Of a stretch of 20,009 nucleotides of DNA, positions 1-6,876 are shown one piece after another. The stretch lies in contig JAUWCP010000020.1 of the NCBI GenBank assembly GCA_030609245.1, forward strand, positions 1 to 20,009. The letters are read 5' to 3'. Position 1 is the first letter of the stretch; each line of letters starts with the position of its first letter. A program made the translations under genes and the position numbers. The notes below the pieces were generated by a model. That model made no database searches and was not told the origin of the DNA. It worked only from the letters and a program-made list of their open reading frames with translations. The stretch is from Hyphomicrobium sp. GTDB lineage: Bacteria > Pseudomonadota > Alphaproteobacteria > Rhizobiales > Hyphomicrobiaceae.

Positions 1-119
1 GCTAAAGGACTTTGCACGTCGCCCTCCGACGTTTTCTGCGGCATTGCGTGCATCTAAGCCACCCTTTTGCTGTAATTCCGGCCCGTCGGACGCTTGAGCA
101 CACGCGACAACACCGGTAA

Positions 120-263
120 CAGCTCTGCGGAGAGATCCCGATCCCTCAGCAAATGCGTCTGCTGAGACCGCTTGAATCAGCAACGGGCGTGCTCATGTTC
201 GGCTGGTCGACCGGCTACATATTCGCCTTTGCCACTCGCATGCTTGCGATCCAAAAAGATTGA
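120..263 (+). pseudogene. C-terminal remnant of an ion-channel-like membrane protein
   Basis: This open stretch follows a TAA at 117-119 and ends with TGA at 261-263. It contains a hydrophobic segment, GVLMFGWSTGYIFAFATR, preceded by MRLLRPLESAT. From memory this resembles the last transmembrane helix of small bacterial two-pore-domain/Ion_trans_2 potassium channel proteins, where a phrase like LLGPLEAATGVLMFGWST follows the selectivity filter. Just upstream, CGEIPIP could be the end of a TxGYGD/E-type filter, but the reading frame is broken there and the frames further left carry stops. The only in-frame ATG (153) would give 36 residues and has no convincing ribosome binding site. I infer a decayed or truncated gene rather than a functional small protein. 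The family match is recalled, not searched. Confidence 0.42.
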
Positions 264-437
264 TTGTTGCGGGCGCTGTAAACAGGCCGCGGGAAACACG
301 CGCCGTGCTTGCGGATGTCCTGTGGCGGACTGACCGTAAGTCTTCTGGAACCGATTAATGAACTGAAGCAGGATACCTTGCATTATTGCTGCGCAAGCTG
401 CTCTCAGTAGTGGGGCAGCGTTGGAGAGTAGGCGTCG
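264..437 (+). other. Upstream region of the multihaem cytochrome gene
   Basis: This non-coding stretch lies between the channel remnant and the GTG start at 438. It ends with a purine-rich ribosome-binding segment (GGAGAGTAGG, 423-432). No convincing -35/-10 pair or operator was seen. Together with 1-119, where only broken frames are visible, it forms a gap of about 440 bp with no intact gene. Confidence 0.5.
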
Positions 438-2804
438 GTGAATAAGGCGAGCAGCAACGCAACCCGTCGTTCCTTGCATGCGGCAGCTGCGCTTGCAGTA
501 GCATACGGGCTCATCTTTATTTGCGTTGGCTTTTACGTTGCCTCGCCGCGCGTTGCCGCCGAGGTGCAAGGGACTTCCTCCCAGTCGCGTCCTCATGCGC
601 TACCGACGTTTGTCGGCTCATCGACCTGTGTTGACTGCCACTCGCGCGAGCATGCGGCATGGAGCACATCGCAACACGCCGCAGCTATGCAGGAGGCGAC
701 GGACGAGACGGTGTTGGGTCCCTTCGATGGAACCACTTTCACCAAGGACGGTGCCGAAACGGTCTTCTTCAAAAAGGATGGAAAGTTTTGGGTCCGAACA
801 GAAGGCCCCGATGGTGAGATCGCGGAATTCAAGGTCCCCTATACGTTTGGGATCGCTCCCCTTCAGCAATATCTCATTTCACTTCCCGATGGCCGGATGC
901 AGGCGTTGGGCATTGCCTGGGATGCGCGGCCGAAGGATGAGGGCGGCCAGCGCTGGTTCCATCTCTACCCCGACCAGAAGTTGACGGCCGGACATCCTCT
1001 TCACTGGACTGGCATCGATCAAAACTGGAACCACCAATGCGCCTACTGCCACTCTACAAATCTCAAGAAGAACTACGATGCCGCAACCGATAGCTTCCAC
1101 ACCACCTGGTCTGAGATAAACGTGGGATGCGAAGCCTGCCATGGCCCGGCTTCGCAACATTTGTCCTGGGCTTCAAAGAAAGATGAGTGGCAGGGCTCGG
1201 AGGACAAAGGCAAAGGCTTCCGATTGAGTTTCGATGAACGAAGGGGCGTCACATGGACTCCATCGTCAACCGGCACGGCATCCCGCTCCCAAGATCGCAG
1301 GACCAACAAGGAGATTGGGGTCTGCGCCACCTGCCATGCCAGGCGCGGCCAATTCTCCGATGAGCAAACGCAGCGCTTTCAAGATGCTTTCCGGCCGGCC
1401 CTTCTGGCACAAGGTCTCTATCACCCTGATGGCCAACAACGCGACGAGGTCTACACGCATGGGTCCTTTCTGCAGAGTCGCATGCACGCCGCAGGCGTGA
1501 CTTGCTCTGACTGCCACGACCCCCATACGCAAAAGCTTCGCGCACCAGCCAACGCCGTCTGTACGCAGTGTCATGCGCCAGATCAGTTCAACTCACCAGC
1601 ACATCACAACCACCGCGCAGGCTCGAAGGGAGCTGAATGCGTCAACTGCCATATGCCAACAACGACCTACATGATCGTCGACCCGCGTCATGATCACTCA
1701 ATTCGCATCCCCCGGCCCGATCTCACGCGCATTCTTGGCACGCCCAATGCCTGCAATCAGTGCCACACCGACAAAACGGCGACCTGGGCTGCCGATGCCA
1801 TCAAGACTTGGTACCCATCACCAAAGCCGGGTTATCAAACTTATGCGCAGGCCCTGCACTCAGGCGACCGTGGCGAACCTGGTGCCCAGGTCCTGCTCAT
1901 GCGGATCGCAAAAGACACGTCGCAGCCGGCCATCGCACGCGCCAGTGCCATAGCCCGGTTGGGACGCTTCCTTTCGCCAAAGTCAATTTCGATTGTCATC
2001 GATGCCTTAAAGGATCCCGATCCAGTCGTACGCGTGGCAGCCATCGCAACACTTGCCGAGACCGACCCGCGGGTGCGGCTTGCACTTCTTCCACCTTTGC
2101 TCGCTGACGACGTTCGTGTTGTGCGAATGGACGCGGCGCGCGCACTAGCTGGCCAGATCGAGCAGCAACTAAAGCCAGGGGATCGCAAGCTGTTCGACAC
2201 CGCACTCGACGAATACATTGCGGCTCAGCGCTTCAATGCCGAAAGGCCGGAGTCCCAGATCAATCTCGCTAACCTCGCTATTGCGCGCGGCCGGCAAGCC
2301 GATGCTGAAGCGGCGCTTCTCAAAGCGCTCGAGTTGGATAAGTCGTTTTCTCCGGCCTATGTCGCCCTTGCGGAAAACCGTCGAGCGCAGGGAGATGAGG
2401 CCGGTGCGCAAGCAGCGCTGCATGACGGCCTAACGCAGAATCCGGAGTCGGCCGTGCTTATGCATGCGCTTGGCTTATCGCTTGTGCGCCAGAAGCGTCT
2501 TGATGAAGCGCTCGACAAACTCGCCGAGGCGGCAAAAGCGGCACCCGATATCCCGCGATTTGCATACGTTGCTGGCGTAGCGCTCAACGATACGGGCAAG
2601 CCCACCGAAGCAATCGAGCTATTGAAGGACGCGCTGTCACGCAATCCTTACGACCGCGACCTTCTCCACCTGCTTGCCAGCTATGAGTTGCGGGATGGTC
2701 AATATCTATCAGCACTGAAACGTGCCGAGCTGCTGAAAGAGCTGGAACCTGAAAGTCGGGAAGTCGAGCAGTTTCTGGCAAACGTCAAACGCGCACAGAG
2801 ATAG
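438..2804 (+). CDS. Octahaem c-type cytochrome with HEAT and TPR repeats
   Basis: This encodes a 788-residue exported electron-transfer protein. A hydrophobic N-terminal segment (about residues 13-37) is a signal sequence or membrane anchor, placing the rest in the periplasm. Eight CXXCH haem-binding motifs start at about C64, C201, C231, C296, C356, C375, C401 and C439. Extra histidines between them could be distal ligands. Residues about 495-575 are HEAT-like helical repeats (DPDPVVRVAAIATLAETDP). Residues about 600-775 are TPR repeats. The architecture matches multihaem cytochrome/TPR proteins related to the cytochrome c554 fold; substrate and partners are unknown. The start is GTG, with GGAGAGTAGG just upstream. 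It is the only plus-strand gene in the window and has no oxidoreductase partner beside it. Haem attachment would need the cytochrome c maturation system, encoded elsewhere. The domain reading is firm; the function is not. Confidence 0.9.
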   Translation: MNKASSNATRRSLHAAAALAVAYGLIFICVGFYVASPRVAAEVQGTSSQSRPHALPTFVGSSTCVDCHSREHAAWSTSQHAAAMQEATDETVLGPFDGTTFTKDGAETVFFKKDGKFWVRTEGPDGEIAEFKVPYTFGIAPLQQYLISLPDGRMQALGIAWDARPKDEGGQRWFHLYPDQKLTAGHPLHWTGIDQNWNHQCAYCHSTNLKKNYDAATDSFHTTWSEINVGCEACHGPASQHLSWASKKDEWQGSEDKGKGFRLSFDERRGVTWTPSSTGTASRSQDRRTNKEIGVCATCHARRGQFSDEQTQRFQDAFRPALLAQGLYHPDGQQRDEVYTHGSFLQSRMHAAGVTCSDCHDPHTQKLRAPANAVCTQCHAPDQFNSPAHHNHRAGSKGAECVNCHMPTTTYMIVDPRHDHSIRIPRPDLTRILGTPNACNQCHTDKTATWAADAIKTWYPSPKPGYQTYAQALHSGDRGEPGAQVLLMRIAKDTSQPAIARASAIARLGRFLSPKSISIVIDALKDPDPVVRVAAIATLAETDPRVRLALLPPLLADDVRVVRMDAARALAGQIEQQLKPGDRKLFDTALDEYIAAQRFNAERPESQINLANLAIARGRQADAEAALLKALELDKSFSPAYVALAENRRAQGDEAGAQAALHDGLTQNPESAVLMHALGLSLVRQKRLDEALDKLAEAAKAAPDIPRFAYVAGVALNDTGKPTEAIELLKDALSRNPYDRDLLHLLASYELRDGQYLSALKRAELLKELEPESREVEQFLANVKRAQR

Positions 2805-2910
2805 TAGCTTGGGAGGCGCATTACTGCCGTCTGCCGGACGTTGCGACCAACGCGAAGAGCGAATGCCGCTGAGTGAGTGACCGCCTCAATGGGCAGCTTT
2901 CTCATGAGCC

Positions 2911-2936
2911 GGCAGCGGGTCTCTCGACCCGCCGCC
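2911..2936. terminator. Hairpin between convergent genes, possible bidirectional terminator
   Basis: GGC-A-GCGGGT and ACCCGC-C-GCC can pair around the loop CTCTCG (2921-2926), giving a G+C-rich stem interrupted by one A/C mismatch. It sits between the end of the cytochrome gene (2804) and the end of the small minus-strand gene (2956), where a terminator for both would be expected. Neither strand shows a clear T-run after the stem, so termination is inferred from position and structure only. Confidence 0.4.
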
Positions 2937-2955
2937 TAAGCCCTTCCCCCTTATG

Positions 2956-3108
2956 TTATTTCACGCACTTTCCACTCGCCTCATCCCACTTCATGCCCTG
3001 CTGCTCGCAGTCGGCTTTTGTGGGGGGATCGTCCGCTGCAAACGCAGGAGCGGCGAACGCGACGAGAAGGCCAGCGATGATTGCAGTGCTGAAAACCTTG
3101 GCTGACAT
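2956..3108 (-). CDS. Small exported protein, 50 residues, two cysteines
   Basis: This is a short gene of unknown function, easily missed because of its size. Residues 1-24 form a clear signal peptide: a basic start (MSAK), a hydrophobic core (IIAGLLVAFAAP) and an AFA-A cleavage site. The mature part is only about 26 residues: ADDPPTKADCEQQG, then MKWDEASGKCVK. C34 and C48 could form one disulfide in the periplasm. A good ribosome binding site (GGAG, 8 nt before the ATG) supports the start at 3108. From memory, similar tiny exported proteins with a C...GxxWDxxxxxCV core are common hypothetical proteins in Hyphomicrobiales. It has its own upstream region and is not obviously in an operon. Being a real gene is likely; its role is unknown. 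Confidence 0.75.
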   Translation of the reverse strand: MSAKVFSTAIIAGLLVAFAAPAFAADDPPTKADCEQQGMKWDEASGKCVK

Positions 3109-3609
3109 GTTGATGTCTCCTAATCAAAACCCCTGCGCCCGAGACAACAACAATCTGGAAACGTGGCGTTTTCTTGAGGTATAGATACTCATAATGTTGT
3201 AAATCTCGCGAGCATTTGGCGTTCTTATTAGATAAATGCATGGGTATACTATAGTATTCGTAATATAATTGAGTTGATATTGCATATCGCGTGGATTCCG
3301 TTGGAAACACAACGTGATAGCGCCCTCAGTTAAACCTTGTTTGAGCCCAAGATCAGGCGAGCGTGGCCGGTCGTTGACCCAACCAAGCGATGCTTCGGGA
3401 GGACAGCCCGGGCACGACTCCGCCATCCGCCTTTCACAAGAGAAACGTTAGGTGCTCTGCCGTCTACATGCTCAAACGGGTGCGTACGCCGAAGACGGCG
3501 ATCTTATCTTCGCTTGGGTGCCGCGCCGGATTGAGCAGCAATTGCGCGACGCATCCGATCCACCGTCGCCAGAGCCAAGGGCGCACGCCCCTGCACCGGC
3601 TGGCATACA
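3109..3609. other. Gene-free region, partly A+T-rich
   Basis: No gene is supported in these 500 bp. The part nearest the small gene should carry its promoter, but no good -35/-10 pair was found. About 3171-3300 is clearly more A+T-rich than everything around it and holds several short palindromes (listed separately). About 3440-3600 has composition like the neighbouring genes and some open frames, but none with a start, a ribosome binding site or a recognisable product. It could be degraded coding sequence. Confidence 0.5.
3179..3288. repeat. Cluster of short palindromes in A+T-rich DNA
   Basis: Four short inverted repeats fall within 110 bp: GTAT-AG-ATAC (3179-3188), CTCGCGAG (3205-3212), ATACTATAGTAT (3246-3257, a perfect 12-base palindrome) and GATAT-TGC-ATATC (3276-3288). 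Short palindromes are more frequent by chance in A+T-rich DNA, so a role as operators or hairpins is only possible. They lie upstream of the small exported-protein gene, which is transcribed away from them toward lower coordinates. Confidence 0.45.
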
Positions 3610-5004
3610 TCACAACGTGTTCTTGTAGATCTTGCCGTCCTTCATGATCACGCGGATGGTCTTCACTTCGGCTTTACGTGGCGGGGCGCTAAACCACGCA
3701 TCCACTGCGCCGATAACGGTAACGTCCTCGATTGGATTTCCGTCGACGATCAAAATGTCGGCGTAAGCACCTTCCTGGATCACACCCAATGGACCCTCAG
3801 GGTAAGGATTCAGCTTTCCCGTCAATTGCAGCATTTTACCTGCAGTTGATGTTGCGGCCTTCAACATTTCGAAGTTGCCAAACAGTTCGGCGTGCCGATA
3901 TTTTTCATAGGCACGCTGTTTTGCGACCGCGCCGAAGTCACCAAGAGCGTCTGTTTGAAATACAAAGTTTGGTTTGTGTTTCTTGACCAGTTCGACAAAG
4001 TTTCCTGACAGCTTGAATGCCAAGTTCAGCTTCGCAAGACTGACTGGCGTAAGAACCGGGTTGTTTGCCTGCTCGGGAGCGATTCCTGTCATTTGTGATA
4101 CTAGAAATGCGCCCTTTTTCTTCAGGTAAATCATGGTTTCTTCATCAATAAAGAAGCCATGCTCGATAGTCATGACACCCGCATCCAGACTGCGTCGAAT
4201 CCCTTCCGGCGAAAAAACATGCGTGCCGACATATGTATCAAAATCTCTCGCGGCTTTTACTGCGGCCTCGATCTCCTCCGTTGTCATGGTCAACACATGG
4301 AGGGGATCATTCTGGCTGGCGACACCTCCACCGGTCATTATCTTCAGTTGTGTTGCGCCGTTAAATAGGTTGTCTCTCGCCGCCTCCAATACGCGCTCGG
4401 GTCCGTCTGCGGTACGGGTGATGCCCAGTCTTTGCGTATGTGAATCAATGTTCCCGGTCGCCATGCTCCGCATGCTATCGACACGAAAATCCTGGTGGCC
4501 TGAAGTCTGACCTATCCATCCGCCGCTCGGATAGATACGGGGACCGATCAAGTGGCCTGCATCGACTGCCCTTTTCAACCCCCTGCCGCCCATGCCACCC
4601 ATGTCGCGTACGGTCGTGAATCCATCATTGAGCCAGTCTCGCGCCATAATGGTTGATCGAACACCAATTTCGTCCCACGGCATTTTCTCGATGCCGACGA
4701 CGCCGGTGGTCATGTTCAAGTGTGTGTGTCCATCGATCAGCCCTGGCATCAGCGTGCGCCCGTCACCATCAATGACAGTTGCGTTGGCGCTGGCCTCGAT
4801 ATTGCCTTTGGCGACTTTCTTGATGAGGTTGCCTTCGACGAGGACGCTCATACCTTCGGCGAGCTTGTCACTGAAACCGTCAAAGATATTGACGTTGGTG
4901 AAGAGAATTTGAGGCTTTGGCTTCTCTTCTTGCGCACTGACCGACGCAGCAAACATGAGGGCAGCGGTCAAGGTTGCCGCCAGCAGACATTTCTTCATGA
5001 TCAT
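3610..5004 (-). CDS. Secreted metal-dependent amidohydrolase
   Basis: This amidohydrolase-superfamily enzyme, 464 residues from the start chosen here, is probably a hydrolase of small amide or dipeptide-type substrates (imidazolonepropionase/Xaa-Pro dipeptidase-like branch). The N-terminus is a signal peptide (KKCLLAATLTAALMFAASVSAQ), so it should be periplasmic. Visible metal-site motifs are DGHTHLN (H93, H95), QLKIMTGGG (K221, the likely carboxylated lysine), GTHVFS (H262), IEHG (H282) and QTDALGDF (D353). A typical C-terminal beta-sandwich end is present (GAYADILIVDGNP). Possible starts are GTG 5016, ATG 5004 and ATG 4998; GGAG lies 11 nt before the ATG at 5004, which I prefer. It is downstream of the glutamate decarboxylase gene (about 160 bp gap, no clear terminator), so they may share a transcript. 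The substrate is not predictable. Confidence 0.9.
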   Translation of the reverse strand: MIMKKCLLAATLTAALMFAASVSAQEEKPKPQILFTNVNIFDGFSDKLAEGMSVLVEGNLIKKVAKGNIEASANATVIDGDGRTLMPGLIDGHTHLNMTTGVVGIEKMPWDEIGVRSTIMARDWLNDGFTTVRDMGGMGGRGLKRAVDAGHLIGPRIYPSGGWIGQTSGHQDFRVDSMRSMATGNIDSHTQRLGITRTADGPERVLEAARDNLFNGATQLKIMTGGGVASQNDPLHVLTMTTEEIEAAVKAARDFDTYVGTHVFSPEGIRRSLDAGVMTIEHGFFIDEETMIYLKKKGAFLVSQMTGIAPEQANNPVLTPVSLAKLNLAFKLSGNFVELVKKHKPNFVFQTDALGDFGAVAKQRAYEKYRHAELFGNFEMLKAATSTAGKMLQLTGKLNPYPEGPLGVIQEGAYADILIVDGNPIEDVTVIGAVDAWFSAPPRKAEVKTIRVIMKDGKIYKNTL

Positions 5005-5165
5005 TCGATCGAACACTCCGATACAAGTTCTTTACCTGGGGCTCGGACTACGGATCGAGCCGAGGTTCACAGGTATCAGAATTCCCAGAGCAGAAGTCCC
5101 CAGCAATTAGTGGCATAAACCGCCCGGCCGGGAGTGCATTGTTTGGCGAATTGCGGACAAGCAAA

Positions 5166-6554
5166 TTATATGTGCGCGAAATGGGGTGCTGGCTCACTTA
5201 CCGTGTGTCCGGTTTGTGACTCGAAGTACCCGATCGCCTTGCGCAGATCAGCCAATAACATTTCCGCGAGGTCGCGGCTGAAACCCTCACGCACCACGAT
5301 CCGCAGCACGGCCAGATCGTCGACCTTGGGTGGCATCGTGTAGGCGGGCACTTGCCAGCCTTGTTCGCGAAGCTTGTCAGAGAGGTCGAAGACGCTGTAG
5401 CGGCTAGAGTCCTTCAGAGCAAATGCAAATACGGGGATCGTGTCACCGCGGGAGATAAGCTTGAACGGTCCCATCTTCTCTACATTTTTGGAAAGGTACA
5501 TGGCCGTCTCCCGAAGGCCCTTCATGATCCGCGTGTAGCCATCCCGGCCCAGGCGCAGGAAGTTGTAGTACTGGCCAACGATCTGATTGCCGGGTCGCGA
5601 GAAGTTGAGCGTAAAGGTCGGCATGTCGCCGCCCAGGTAGTTGACATGGAAGACCAGATCCTCGGGCAGATCCTCTTGCGCGCGCCAGACAACCCAGCCC
5701 ACACCTGGGTACACCAAGCCGTACTTGTGCCCTGATACATTAATGGACTTCACCAGCGGCAAGCGAAAATCCCATTTTAATTCGGGCTGAAGAAAGGGCG
5801 CTACGAAGCCGCCCGACGCGGCGTCGACATGCATCGGTATCTCATGACCGGTCGCGGCGTTGTGCTTTTCCAGTGCTTTGTGAATTGCTTCGATCGGCTC
5901 GTAGCCCCCTGTGTAGGTGACCCCGAGGATGGCCACGACGCCGATGGTGTTTTCATCTACCGCGTTTAGGACGCCTTTGGGCGTGATCGTGTACTGATCT
6001 GGTTCCATCTCGATGTAGCGAGGTTCCACGTCCCAATAGCGTGCGAATTTCTCCCACACGACCTGCACGTTGTTGCCCATCACAATGTTCAGTTTGTCGG
6101 TTGGCTTGCCTTTGGCTTTCATGCGCGCGCGCCACCGCCACTTCAGCGCCATACCCGCCAACATCACCGCTTCCGAAGAGCCGATCGCGGACGCGCCCAC
6201 GCCCGTGCTCGGGGCGTTGAAGAGTCGAGAAACTATGTTCACACAACGCTCCTCGATCATGGCCGTGAATGGGTATTCGTCCTTGTCGATCATGTTCTTG
6301 TCGAAAGTCTCGGCCATGAGCTTCTCGGCCTCCGGCTCCATCCAAGTCGTGACGAACGTCGCCAGGTTGAGCCGGGCATTGCCGTCAAGCATCAGTTCGT
6401 CATGGATGAGGTCGTAGGCGGTATTGGGCCTGAGTTCCTGCTCGGCGAGTTCGAATTTTGGAACCGGGTGCTCCATTTGGTAGCGCGCGTAAACCGGGGT
6501 CAGGTTGCCCCCTCGGTCGCTAAGCTTCTTGAGATTCTTTAGCTTGGTAACCAT
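5166..6554 (-). CDS. gadB: Glutamate decarboxylase (PLP-dependent)
   Basis: This 462-residue enzyme converts L-glutamate to GABA and CO2, consuming a proton in the cytoplasm. The length matches bacterial GadA/GadB (about 466). The PLP-binding lysine is K277 in VSGHKYG, and the HVDAASGG motif (D244) contacts the cofactor ring nitrogen. The C-terminal region keeps the family shape, with histidines in the last few residues (PHFAHI); in E. coli GadB a C-terminal histidine locks the enzyme at neutral pH, so the same may hold here, as inference. The start ATG at 6554 has AAGGGGCG just upstream. No glutamate/GABA antiporter (gadC) or GABA transaminase is in the window, so a role in acid tolerance or GABA metabolism cannot be chosen. 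The gene symbol is given by family. Confidence 0.95.
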   Translation of the reverse strand: MVTKLKNLKKLSDRGGNLTPVYARYQMEHPVPKFELAEQELRPNTAYDLIHDELMLDGNARLNLATFVTTWMEPEAEKLMAETFDKNMIDKDEYPFTAMIEERCVNIVSRLFNAPSTGVGASAIGSSEAVMLAGMALKWRWRARMKAKGKPTDKLNIVMGNNVQVVWEKFARYWDVEPRYIEMEPDQYTITPKGVLNAVDENTIGVVAILGVTYTGGYEPIEAIHKALEKHNAATGHEIPMHVDAASGGFVAPFLQPELKWDFRLPLVKSINVSGHKYGLVYPGVGWVVWRAQEDLPEDLVFHVNYLGGDMPTFTLNFSRPGNQIVGQYYNFLRLGRDGYTRIMKGLRETAMYLSKNVEKMGPFKLISRGDTIPVFAFALKDSSRYSVFDLSDKLREQGWQVPAYTMPPKVDDLAVLRIVVREGFSRDLAEMLLADLRKAIGYFESQTGHTVSEPAPHFAHI

Positions 6555-6815
6555 TAGTCGCCCCTTCGATTGACGTTTTCAGGCTCGAACGTACGGGGAG
6601 CACTGGCGCAGCGCCAGGGGAGCTTGCATCAGGCGGTTTTTTTTGAGCCTGGGCCCTTTGCTCCTGACGTGGAAGGGTTCTTTCAGCAACCCACCCAGAT
6701 GATGGCGCTGCACGGCGACATCGATGACTGTGGCGAGCTGCTTGCTGATTTGTCCTCCCGGCCCTGGCAGGACCCTGGCATCGTTTGCACTACAGTCCGG
6801 TCGCACCGCCCCCGC
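6555..6815 (-). promoter_or_regulatory. Upstream region of gadB
   Basis: This stretch between the terminator after pnp and the gadB start should contain the gadB promoter, since the terminator makes read-through from pnp unlikely. No clear consensus -35/-10 pair was found. It holds the odd palindrome at 6603-6617 and an eight-base T-run near 6637-6644 on the plus strand without a good stem before it. No gene is supported here. Confidence 0.4.
6603..6617. repeat. Perfect inverted repeat upstream of gadB
   Basis: CTGGCGC and GCGCCAG flank a single A (6610), a 15-base odd palindrome 49-63 bp upstream of the gadB start codon. Its position near a likely promoter would suit an operator for a dimeric regulator. 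There is no T-run, so it is not a terminator. The regulatory role is inference. Confidence 0.4.
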
Positions 6816-6845
6816 AAACAAAAAACCGCCGGAGCGATCCGGCGG
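6816..6845 (-). terminator. Intrinsic terminator after pnp
   Basis: On the minus strand, CCGCCGGA and TCCGGCGG form a perfect 8-bp G+C-rich stem with a four-base loop (TCGC), followed directly by TTTTTTGTTT. It begins about 30 bp after the pnp stop codon. This is a textbook rho-independent terminator and probably ends the long ribosome/RNA-metabolism transcript. Confidence 0.92.
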
Positions 6846-6876
6846 CTTCATTCGTCTCTTGAACGTGTGCGAAATG

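Noticed and set aside
177..596. Minus-strand open frame of 139 codons near the left edge
   Set aside because: It overlaps the start of the cytochrome gene, contains no domain, and conflicts with the better-supported plus-strand gene.
3576..3592. Hairpin after the amidohydrolase gene as a terminator
   Set aside because: A short G+C stem (AGGGGC/GCCCTT on the minus strand) exists, but no T-run follows it.
3337..3609. Plus-strand frames in the gap before the amidohydrolase gene
   Set aside because: They have no ribosome binding site or recognisable product and are mutually overlapping; not supported as genes.
5123..5132. CCCGGCCGGG palindrome between gadB and the amidohydrolase gene
   Set aside because: It is too short to form a stable hairpin with a loop and has no T-run; probably chance in G+C-rich DNA.
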